Of a stretch of 6,819 nucleotides of DNA, positions 1 to 5,597 are shown piece after piece. The stretch's first letter is position 1. Every line of letters begins with the position of its first letter. Position numbers and translations under genes: made by a program. The notes beneath the pieces were generated by a model, which was not told the DNA's origin, did not search any database, and saw nothing but the letters and a program-made list of their open reading frames with translations. Source of the DNA: an uncultured Myxococcales bacterium (GTDB taxonomy: Bacteria > Myxococcota_A > UBA9042); NCBI GenBank assembly GCA_903917305.1, contig CAIXAA010000698.1, forward strand, positions 1 to 6,819, given 5' to 3'.

Positions 1-10
1 CGGCGGCCGA

Positions 11-37
11 AACTGCATGAATTCACTTCATGCAGTT
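11..37. repeat. Perfect 11-bp inverted repeat (hairpin 1)
   Basis: AACTGCATGAA at 11-21 is the exact reverse complement of TTCATGCAGTT at 27-37, with a 5-base loop. After a small bulge the stem can extend by CGGCC (4-8) pairing with GGCCG (41-45). An RNA of either strand would fold into a strong stem-loop. No clean T-run follows on the + strand, so a classical intrinsic terminator is not certain. It could end an upstream gene lying left of the window. Confidence 0.75.
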
Positions 38-67
38 CTTGGCCGACCGTCCCAAACAAGAAGCAGC

Positions 68-100
68 AGAAGTCTGTCGGCCAAATGCCGACAGACTTCT
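68..100. repeat. Perfect 13-bp inverted repeat (hairpin 2), possible terminator
   Basis: AGAAGTCTGTCGG at 68-80 is the exact reverse complement of CCGACAGACTTCT at 88-100, around a 7-base loop. Read on the - strand, the stem is followed by a T-rich stretch (TGCTGCTTCTTGTTTG), which makes it a plausible terminator for leftward transcription. On the + strand no T-run follows. Part of this stem (76-84) can instead pair with 39-47, so it competes with another fold. Confidence 0.7.
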
Positions 101-199
101 AGCCGCCCGCCGATCCGCGCCCGGTCGCCCCGGATCCGCATTGAGGTTTTGCGCGACCCTGGTACGCTCCTCCCCCTTCTCCTGCCGACGAGGATCCCA
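101..199 (+). promoter_or_regulatory. Leader of the hydrolase-lipoprotein pair, weak promoter candidate
   Basis: Between hairpin 2 and the first gene there is room for a promoter. The best sigma70-like match I see is TTGAGG at 141-146 and TACGCT at 163-168, spaced by 16 bases. The -35 matches consensus at four of six positions and the -10 at only three of six, so this is a weak call. A Shine-Dalgarno GAGGA at 190-194 sits 5 bases before the ATG at 200 and supports that start. Confidence 0.25.
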
Positions 200-1174
200 A
201 TGCGCTTGACCTTCCTTGCCCTGGCCAGCCTGTTCCTTGCCGCCGCGTGCGCCAGCACCGCCTCCAGCACCGGGACTGGCACCGGCGCCACCAAGACCGG
301 CGACACGACCTCGAGCGCAGACGTCGCCGCCTCCAGCGACGTCCCCAGCGCCACGCCCGACATCGCCACCGGCCCGCAACCCGCCGCGCTCAAGCCCTAC
401 GCCGGCACCTGCCCCACCTTCGTTGCGGGCGCCAACGCCTTCGACACCGGCGGCTTCACGCGCAACTTGCGCGTGTCCTTGCCGCCCGACCCCAAGAACG
501 CAGCCGTCCTCTTCATCTGGCACGGCCTGGGCGACACCGCCGCCAACATGGGCAACTTCTTCGGCGCCGACGCGCTGGCCGCCAAGTACAACGCCATCGT
601 CATCGTCCCGGATGGCTGCTGCAACAGCACCGGCACGCAGGGCTGCTGCAGCCAGATCACCGGTTGGGGCTTCGCGGCCAAGCCGGAGCCGGACGTCGCC
701 ATCTTCGACGACGCCCTGTCCTGCCTGGACCAGCAGTTCGGCATCGACCGCACGCGCGTCTACACCACGGGCTTCTCCGCCGGCTCGCTGTGGAGCACCT
801 GGCTGCTCATGAACCGCAGCGACTACCTCGCGGCCGTTGCCATCTTCTCGGGCGGCGTCAACAGCTTTCTCGAATACGTCACGCCGACTTACAAGATGCC
901 GGTGCTCGCGGTCTCCGGCAAGGAGGACGACGTCTTCGGTGGCGGCCTGGTCGACTTCTACACCTCGATGAACGACCTCACGACCGCCCTGCGCAAGGAC
1001 GGCCACTTCGTCATCCGCTGCATCCACGACGCCGGCGGGCACACCGTGCCGTTCGGCGGACCGGCTTGGGCGGCGAAGTTCCTGTTCCAGCACACGTGGA
1101 AGGACGGGGCGAGCCCCTACGCGACGGACGGCCTCGGCTCCGACTTCCCGGCGTACTGCACCATCGCGCCGTAG
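200..1174 (+). CDS. Predicted lipoprotein, PHB depolymerase/LpqC-like alpha/beta hydrolase
   Basis: A 324-residue secreted esterase-type hydrolase. The frame is open from position 17, but the ATG at 200 is preferred: it has GAGGA 5 bases upstream and begins a signal peptide (1-16) ending in an A-A-A-C lipobox-like site. Cys17 would be lipidated, although Ala at -3 is not the commonest residue. A low-complexity Thr/Ser/Gly/Ala linker follows (18-60). The catalytic domain starts near residue 70. It has a probable oxyanion loop W-H-G-L-G-D (107-112), the nucleophile elbow GFSAGS with Ser193, Asp243 or Asp244 as likely acid, and His281 in A-G-G-H-T. The layout fits the PHB depolymerase/feruloyl esterase/LpqC family, whose members hydrolyse polyester or carbohydrate ester bonds; the substrate here cannot be read from sequence. 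Two adjacent Cys pairs (140-141 and 149-150) suggest disulfides in an exported protein. It is likely co-transcribed with the next gene. Confidence 0.8.
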   Translation: MRLTFLALASLFLAAACASTASSTGTGTGATKTGDTTSSADVAASSDVPSATPDIATGPQPAALKPYAGTCPTFVAGANAFDTGGFTRNLRVSLPPDPKNAAVLFIWHGLGDTAANMGNFFGADALAAKYNAIVIVPDGCCNSTGTQGCCSQITGWGFAAKPEPDVAIFDDALSCLDQQFGIDRTRVYTTGFSAGSLWSTWLLMNRSDYLAAVAIFSGGVNSFLEYVTPTYKMPVLAVSGKEDDVFGGGLVDFYTSMNDLTTALRKDGHFVIRCIHDAGGHTVPFGGPAWAAKFLFQHTWKDGASPYATDGLGSDFPAYCTIAP

Positions 1175-1177
1175 GAG
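1173..1177 (+). promoter_or_regulatory. Shine-Dalgarno overlapping the upstream stop codon
   Basis: AGGAG begins inside the TAG stop codon (1172-1174) of the hydrolase gene and lies 6 bases before the ATG at 1184. It fixes the start of the second gene and suggests that ribosomes ending the first gene can begin the second. Confidence 0.75.
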
Positions 1178-1183
1178 ACAAGC

Positions 1184-1813
1184 ATGCCCTGGCTCAGCAT
1201 CTGGCGAATCAGTCGTCGTTTCGCCTTATTGCCATTGATTGCCGGCTGCGCTGTCTCCTCCCTGCCCCGCACCGAGACGCCGCTGCCCATCCAGAAGTTC
1301 ACCGAAGCGCCCGCGATGACGGACGCGTCGCGCGGCTTTCCGCTGGTCTTCTATGCGAATCCTGCTGGCGATCCGGAGATCGTCACGCTCGACACCGGCA
1401 TGGGCAGCACGCGGCTGTATGCGGCGCAGTGGCTGACGGAGCTTGCGCGCTCGCTCAACATGGCGCTGGCCAAGGTCACGCTGTTCGACGAGCGCTTCAA
1501 GGTCCTGTCGCAGCAGGTGTTCGAGTACGACCTCAAGAACGGCGACATCATCTACAGCTACCGCGAGCCGCAGGGCGGTCCGGATTTCGGGCGCTTGCGC
1601 GTCGCGAAGCTGCGCTTGAAGGAGCTCAAGACCGCCACCAACGAGGAAGGCGTGTCCGCGTCGATCACACTGGAGGTCAGCCTGCGCTCCGGTTTCGTGA
1701 AGTATTACGCGTGTGAAGCCGCCGGCCAGCACTGGGACCGCGACGTCTTCGCCTGCGCCGGCGAGAGGATCCTGAACGATCCGATGTTCTGGAAGGGCGT
1801 CGCCACCGAGTAG
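1184..1813 (+). CDS. Predicted lipoprotein of unknown function
   Basis: A 209-residue protein I do not recognise. Residues 1-21 form a signal peptide with basic residues R8, R11 and R12, a short hydrophobic core and a clear lipobox I-A-G-C, so Cys22 should be the lipidated N-terminus. The S-R-R-F stretch (10-13) faintly resembles a Tat motif, but its spacing is off. The mature part is soluble, mixed alpha/beta in character, with no further membrane segment. An amphipathic helix is likely at about 77-96. Two late Cys (177 and 191) could form a disulfide. No catalytic motif is visible. It starts 9 bases after the hydrolase gene with a good Shine-Dalgarno, so the two are probably expressed together. 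A role as partner or anchor of the hydrolase in the envelope is only inference. Confidence 0.8.
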   Translation: MPWLSIWRISRRFALLPLIAGCAVSSLPRTETPLPIQKFTEAPAMTDASRGFPLVFYANPAGDPEIVTLDTGMGSTRLYAAQWLTELARSLNMALAKVTLFDERFKVLSQQVFEYDLKNGDIIYSYREPQGGPDFGRLRVAKLRLKELKTATNEEGVSASITLEVSLRSGFVKYYACEAAGQHWDRDVFACAGERILNDPMFWKGVATE

Positions 1814-1835
1814 CCGCCGAAGAACGGGCGGCTTT
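1812..1835. terminator. Hairpin between convergent genes, possible bidirectional terminator
   Basis: AGCCGCC (1812-1818) pairs with GGCGGCT (1827-1833) around an 8-base loop, giving a GC-rich 7-bp stem. It begins within the stop codon of the + strand lipoprotein gene and is followed by only TTT, so it is a weak intrinsic terminator. Its position in the 34-base gap between convergent genes makes a terminator role plausible. Confidence 0.4.
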
Positions 1836-1847
1836 GCGGTCCTGGCG

Positions 1848-3701
1848 CTACGCCGCGCGACGCCGCCGCCTGATCAGCGCCGCCGCAAACAGCACGAGCG
1901 CCCCGACGCCCAGGCCGCTGCTGCCGCTTCCCGAAGCGTTGCAGCTGCTGCTCGATCCGCTGCCGCTCTGGCTTGCCGTGCCGCCCTTGACGTCGCTGCC
2001 GCTGGTGCTGCCGGCATCGGCCTTGGTCGGAATCGGCGCGCCCGGCTTGGAGGCGTCCCACGTGACCGGCGGCAACTGCTTCTTCTGCTCCGCGGTCAGG
2101 CTCGCCGTGCCCGCCTGCGCCACATTCAGCCAGCTGTCCACGAGGTCGGAGACGGTCGGGTCGATGTCCAGCGCCTTGCCGCTCTCGTCGAGCACCTGCA
2201 CCTTGGCGGCCGGCTGCCCGCCGACGTCGACCAGCGGCCCTTCGCCCTTGCCAAAGCCCACGGATCCACCGGGGAAATAGCACGTGTTGGTCACATCCGA
2301 AGGAATGTCGACCGTGAGCACGTGGCCGTCCGCATAGGTGAACTTGACCTTGGTGGCTTGGGTCTTGCCCGCGTCGCAGATCGGCTCGCCCTTGGCGATG
2401 TGGACATTGCTCACATCCTCGAGATCAGGGTTGAAAGCGAAGATCGGGTCCTTGGTCATCTCTTCGGGCGACACGGTCGTGTAGAGCCGCGTGAGGTACG
2501 GCAGATCCGTGAACGCCTTTTGCACGTCGGTCAGCGGCGTGACGATGAGGTCCATGACATCCTTGGCAAACGCCGCCGCGTCGAACGCCTGCTTGGCCAC
2601 CGCCGCCTTGTACGCATCGCAAGGCGCGCCACTGCCGGTGGACTGGAGGCAGCCGTAGAACTCCTGGTCGGTCACATCCTTGTACGCGTCGGGCTTCGGG
2701 ATGTATTTGCGAATCAAGTTCTGCATTTGCGTCGTGCGCGGGTAGCCCTTCTCCAACAGCTTCTGCAGGAACAGGCCGGGATCCGTGATGCCGGCGAAGT
2801 CGTTGGCTTTCCAGTTCGGATCCAGGAACTTGCCGCCGAACTTCGCGACCGGCTGCGCATACTCCGTCGTGAACGCGTGACCGGAAGCCTGATCGACCGC
2901 CTTGGACACGACCGTCTTGTAGTTCGCGCCGCCGCCGAGGAAGTCGATGACCGAGTCATTCAGCACGACATGCAGAAAATTCTTCGGAATTGCCCGGTGC
3001 TGGCCGAGCACCCAACCGACGATCGGCATGTCCGGCTTGGCCGCCAGCTGCGTCAGGCGCAGCGGCAGGCACGGCGAGGTCTCGTCCAACGTGACGACGA
3101 TCGGCGCAAGGTCGCCGGCGCTCTTGTCTTTCTGCAGCTTGAGCGCCAGGAAGACGTACTTCTGCTTGACGTACAGGTCGATGAGCGAGGTCGTCGACGC
3201 GGGCTGGATGAACTTGTTGTCATTCAGCCACTTGACGATCGCGGCGCCGGTATCGCCCTGAATCACGACGGTCTCGTAGGGGCCGATGTTCTGCTGCGAC
3301 AACACGGTCACGCCGCCTGTGCCGCCGCCCGCATTCGGCGGCCCGCCGCCCGAAGCGTCTTCCAGCATGCAGCCGTAGTTCGGGTAGCAATTGTCCTTGG
3401 CTTGCCATTGGATCTGGAACGACGGCGCCGTGTACATCTCCAGGATCTGGAACACGGAGTCCGAACCGATGCCCAGCGTCGGCTGCTTCTGCAGCGGCAG
3501 GACCCACGAAAACTGACTGTCTTCGCCGGTGTAGCTGATCTGGATGTGCACCGTGATCGACGTGCCGCGCTGGACGTACAAGATGCGTTCCGCGCTCTGA
3601 TCGATGGGTTGCGTGAAGCAGAAGAAGCCGCCGCAGGCAAAGGCCGGCGCAGCGAGCAGGAGGGCGAAGCTGGCCGTCAGGGCGGCTAGGATGCGCTTCA
3701 T
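1848..3701 (-). CDS. DUF2330-type secreted protein with MYXO-CTERM-like C-terminus
   Basis: A 617-residue exported protein. The frame is open further upstream, but the ATG at 3701 is chosen: TGAGGT lies 5 bases before it and it begins a signal peptide (1-22, ending A-F-A). The mature protein would start with C-G-G-F-F-C (23-28), the opening I associate with DUF2330 proteins. This is followed by a hydrophobic beta-rich stretch (I-S-Y-T-G-E at 55-60, F-S-W-V-L-P at 64-69) also typical of that family. DUF2330 has no established biochemical role. Ten Cys are present in total, including 105/111, 351/361 and 442/474, so disulfides are likely. The C-terminus has a Ser/Gly-rich linker (about 563-596) with one Cys (587), a hydrophobic segment (597-610) and five Arg (611-615). 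This resembles the MYXO-CTERM sorting signal of myxobacteria, which suggests processing and surface anchoring. Gly-rich stretches also occur at 117-130 and 256-259. It follows the metal-transport operon on the same strand after 143 bases, so it may have its own promoter. Confidence 0.8.
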   Translation of the reverse strand: MKRILAALTASFALLLAAPAFACGGFFCFTQPIDQSAERILYVQRGTSITVHIQISYTGEDSQFSWVLPLQKQPTLGIGSDSVFQILEMYTAPSFQIQWQAKDNCYPNYGCMLEDASGGGPPNAGGGTGGVTVLSQQNIGPYETVVIQGDTGAAIVKWLNDNKFIQPASTTSLIDLYVKQKYVFLALKLQKDKSAGDLAPIVVTLDETSPCLPLRLTQLAAKPDMPIVGWVLGQHRAIPKNFLHVVLNDSVIDFLGGGANYKTVVSKAVDQASGHAFTTEYAQPVAKFGGKFLDPNWKANDFAGITDPGLFLQKLLEKGYPRTTQMQNLIRKYIPKPDAYKDVTDQEFYGCLQSTGSGAPCDAYKAAVAKQAFDAAAFAKDVMDLIVTPLTDVQKAFTDLPYLTRLYTTVSPEEMTKDPIFAFNPDLEDVSNVHIAKGEPICDAGKTQATKVKFTYADGHVLTVDIPSDVTNTCYFPGGSVGFGKGEGPLVDVGGQPAAKVQVLDESGKALDIDPTVSDLVDSWLNVAQAGTASLTAEQKKQLPPVTWDASKPGAPIPTKADAGSTSGSDVKGGTASQSGSGSSSSCNASGSGSSGLGVGALVLFAAALIRRRRRAA

Positions 3702-3844
3702 GTGAGACCTCATTGAAGTCATAGGACTTCCAGCGGAAAGTGGGCGCCGCGGCCCGATGGTTCGCAGGCGTCCAAGCGTAGCGCTTGCAGGACGTGCACG
3801 TCCAGAAGGAACGCAACGCGGCGCCGATGCGTGGGGCTTCCCGG
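3702..3844 (-). promoter_or_regulatory. Intergenic region with inverted repeats upstream of the DUF2330 gene
   Basis: This 143-base gap separates the permease stop from the DUF2330 start. It holds a perfect 14-bp palindrome GGACGTGCACGTCC (3790-3803), a 6-bp stem with 3-base loop (CAAGCG/CGCTTG, 3773-3787) and a 6-bp stem with 4-base loop (GAAGTC/GACTTC, 3715-3730). The last would fold in the 5' leader just above the Shine-Dalgarno at 3707-3712. There is no T-run, so none is a convincing intrinsic terminator. No strong promoter boxes are visible. Confidence 0.45.
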
Positions 3845-4870
3845 CTACGGCCCTGCCAAGGGCCCGTGATCGTGGCACTCTTCGGCGTCGGGATGGTGCA
3901 GGTGCCCGCCAACGAGGTAGTCGACGTGGTCGCCGTGCGGCACCGCCGGGTGGCCGCAGTCCGGACCGTGCTCGTGGTTGTGGTCATGGCGCTGCCGGTT
4001 GCGCAGCGCGACGATCGCCGCAAGGGCGCGTTGCAACAGGTGAACCGCCGCAACGGCCAGCGCCGCCACCAACGTCTGCGACGCGCCGACCGGCAGGCGG
4101 TAGCGGTAGGCGACGAGGTAGCCGCCAAAGCCGCACGCACCACCGACCAGCGCGGCAATCGGCAGCGCCTGCGGCACGTTGACCGCCAGCCCGAGCGCCG
4201 CCATCGCCGGCAGCACCGTGAACGCAAAGACCGGCAGCGCGCCCAGGATGCGGGTGCCCACCGACACGGCGACCGCCAGCGAGACGATGAGCAGCGCGTC
4301 CACCAGGCGCGTCGGCAAGCCGCGCACCCGCGCGCCGTCCTGGTCGGTCGCGACCTGGATGAAGCCGCGGTGCAGCCACAGGTGAAGAAGGCCAATGACC
4401 ACAGAAACTTGGACCAGCAGCGTGAAGTCCTCCGGGCGCACGGCGACGCCGCTGCCGAAGAGGAGGGTCTCGATGTCCTGGACTTCCTGGACGATGCGCG
4501 TGCCGACGGCCAGCGTGCCCGCGGCGCCGAGGAGGTAGACCCAGCCCAGGACGCCGTCGCGGCGGGTGGATAGGCTGCTGCGGCCGGCGAGCATGGCGCC
4601 GGCGGCGAGGAGGCTGGCGGCGGTGCCGCCGGTGGTGGGCGACGCGATCCAGGCGGGGACGGACCAGCGCACCTGGGCGAACCAGGCGAGCGAGACGCCG
4701 AGGCTGGCCGACTGGGACAACGCCGCGGAAAGAAAGACCATGCGCCGCAAGACCACGTAGATGCCGAGCATGCCCAAAAGGGCGCCGGCGACGGCCCCGG
4801 CGAGGGCGGGTTCGCGAAACAGGTCCCATGCTTCGAAGAAAGCGCTGAGGCCGGGCGTGGTTTCAGGCAT
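3845..4870 (-). CDS. znuB: Metal ABC transporter permease (ZnuB/TroC type) with His-rich tail
   Basis: A 341-residue integral membrane protein of the ABC-3 permease family, which imports Zn2+ or Mn2+ with a ZnuA-like binding protein and ZnuC-like ATPase. Roughly eight hydrophobic segments run from residue 21 to about 287 (for example 21-40, 44-66, 107-126, 148-168, 187-205, 207-230, 233-256, 263-288). The family motif after the first helix reads A-L-S-Q-S-A-S-L-G (50-58), with Gln where many ZnuB/TroC proteins have His. The ATG at 4870 has GGAGGT (4875-4880) 4 bases upstream and overlaps the end of the ATPase gene by 8 bases. After the last helix and the basic residues R290, R292 and R294, residues 295-341 form a soluble tail with 12 His, 2 Cys and many Asp/Glu. 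Usual family members end near the last helix, so the tail is an added metal-binding segment, probably cytoplasmic. The metal could be Zn or Mn; His/Cys richness favours Zn. Confidence 0.88.
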   Translation of the reverse strand: MPETTPGLSAFFEAWDLFREPALAGAVAGALLGMLGIYVVLRRMVFLSAALSQSASLGVSLAWFAQVRWSVPAWIASPTTGGTAASLLAAGAMLAGRSSLSTRRDGVLGWVYLLGAAGTLAVGTRIVQEVQDIETLLFGSGVAVRPEDFTLLVQVSVVIGLLHLWLHRGFIQVATDQDGARVRGLPTRLVDALLIVSLAVAVSVGTRILGALPVFAFTVLPAMAALGLAVNVPQALPIAALVGGACGFGGYLVAYRYRLPVGASQTLVAALAVAAVHLLQRALAAIVALRNRQRHDHNHEHGPDCGHPAVPHGDHVDYLVGGHLHHPDAEECHDHGPLAGP

Positions 4871-5597
4871 GGTGACCTCCCGCCGGCTGATGCATCAGCA
4901 GACCGTAGCGCTGCACGAAGGCCGGGTCCTGCGCCACCTCCGCGAGCGGCCCGGCACGCACGACGCCTTCGTCCTTGTCGAGAAACAGCAGGTGCGTCGC
5001 GTGCTTACCCAGCAGCGCCAGGTGGTGGCTGATGACGAGCACGCCCAGGCCGCGCTGCAGCCGCAGCTCGTCCAGCAGCGCGAAGAGCACACCTTCGGCG
5101 GCCATGTCCATGGCGCTGGTCGGCTCGTCCAGCACCAGCAAGCGCGGCTCCCCCGCGAGCGCTTGGGCCATCAAGACGCGCTGTTTCTGGCCCTCCGACA
5201 GGTGCCGCCAGTCCTCGCGCGCCAGCTCGAGCACGCGGGTGTCGCGCATCGCCCGCTCCACCCGCGCGCGAGCCTGGAACGGAAACAGCGGGGAGATGAA
5301 ACTCCAACGTTGTTCCGCACCTGTCCGCACCAGATCGATGACGCGGCCCGGCACGGTGGGGTCGAGGTCGTGGCGCTGCGGCACGTAGCCGATGGTGCAC
5401 GGCGCGCGGCGCATCGTCCCGGCGATGCCCGGCTGCAGGCCGAGCAACGTGCGCAAAAGCGTGGACTTGCCAGCGCCATTGGGACCGACGATGGCCCACG
5501 CCTCTCCGGCGCACACCGTCAAGGTCACGGGCGGCAGGATGGGCCGGCCGGCATGCCCGACAAGCAAGTCTTTGATCGTCAACAGTTCTTCGCTCAT
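4863..5597 (-). CDS. znuC: Metal ABC transporter ATPase (ZnuC-like)
   Basis: A 244-residue nucleotide-binding subunit that powers import through the neighbouring permease. All key motifs are present in order: Walker A G-P-N-G-A-G-K-S-T (38-46), Q-loop Gln74 in Y-V-P-Q-R-H-D, signature L-S-E-G-Q (133-137), Walker B L-L-V-L-D-E-P (153-159) with Glu158 as catalytic base, D-loop S-A-M-D (161-164) and switch His191 in I-S-H-H. The signature has Glu at the third position instead of the usual Gly, a tolerated variant. The Y-V-P-Q-R Q-loop is typical of the metal-chelate group. Length is normal for ZnuC/MntB-type ATPases. The ATG at 5597 overlaps the binding-protein stop as ATGA, and a weak AGGCGG (5602-5607) lies 4 bases upstream, so initiation probably depends on translational coupling. 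The protein ends with a small G-H-H-A. Confidence 0.92.
   Translation of the reverse strand: MSEELLTIKDLLVGHAGRPILPPVTLTVCAGEAWAIVGPNGAGKSTLLRTLLGLQPGIAGTMRRAPCTIGYVPQRHDLDPTVPGRVIDLVRTGAEQRWSFISPLFPFQARARVERAMRDTRVLELAREDWRHLSEGQKQRVLMAQALAGEPRLLVLDEPTSAMDMAAEGVLFALLDELRLQRGLGVLVISHHLALLGKHATHLLFLDKDEGVVRAGPLAEVAQDPAFVQRYGLLMHQPAGGHHA

Noticed and set aside
17..199. N-terminal extension of the hydrolase to an earlier ATG at 17
   Set aside because: It would run through both hairpins and bury the signal peptide; the ATG at 200 has its own Shine-Dalgarno.
23..1093. A 356-codon open frame on the - strand opposite the hydrolase
   Set aside because: Low-complexity Gly/Ala/Arg/Val composition with no motif, opposite a gene with a complete catalytic triad.
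247..1716. A 489-codon open frame on the + strand crossing both lipoprotein genes
   Set aside because: It runs out of frame through two well-supported genes and their junction, and its product is almost entirely Arg, His, Gln and Leu.
2322..3689. A 455-codon open frame on the + strand opposite the DUF2330 gene
   Set aside because: It is fully antisense to a gene with a signal peptide, family motifs and a good ribosome-binding site; its product is an Arg/Val/Asp/His-rich composition typical of a GC-rich antisense frame.
3790..3803. The GGACGTGCACGTCC palindrome as a Zur operator or intrinsic terminator
   Set aside because: It lacks the AT-rich core usual in Zur boxes and is not followed by a T-run; kept only as an unassigned palindrome.
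3702..3878. N-terminal extension of the DUF2330 protein up to 3878
   Set aside because: The extra residues are Arg/Pro-rich, overlap the permease 3' end and would hide a clear signal peptide; TGAGGT supports the start at 3701.
3785..4573. Open frames on the + strand opposite the permease
   Set aside because: Arg/Gln/Asp-rich shadows of the permease gene with no motif or ribosome-binding site.
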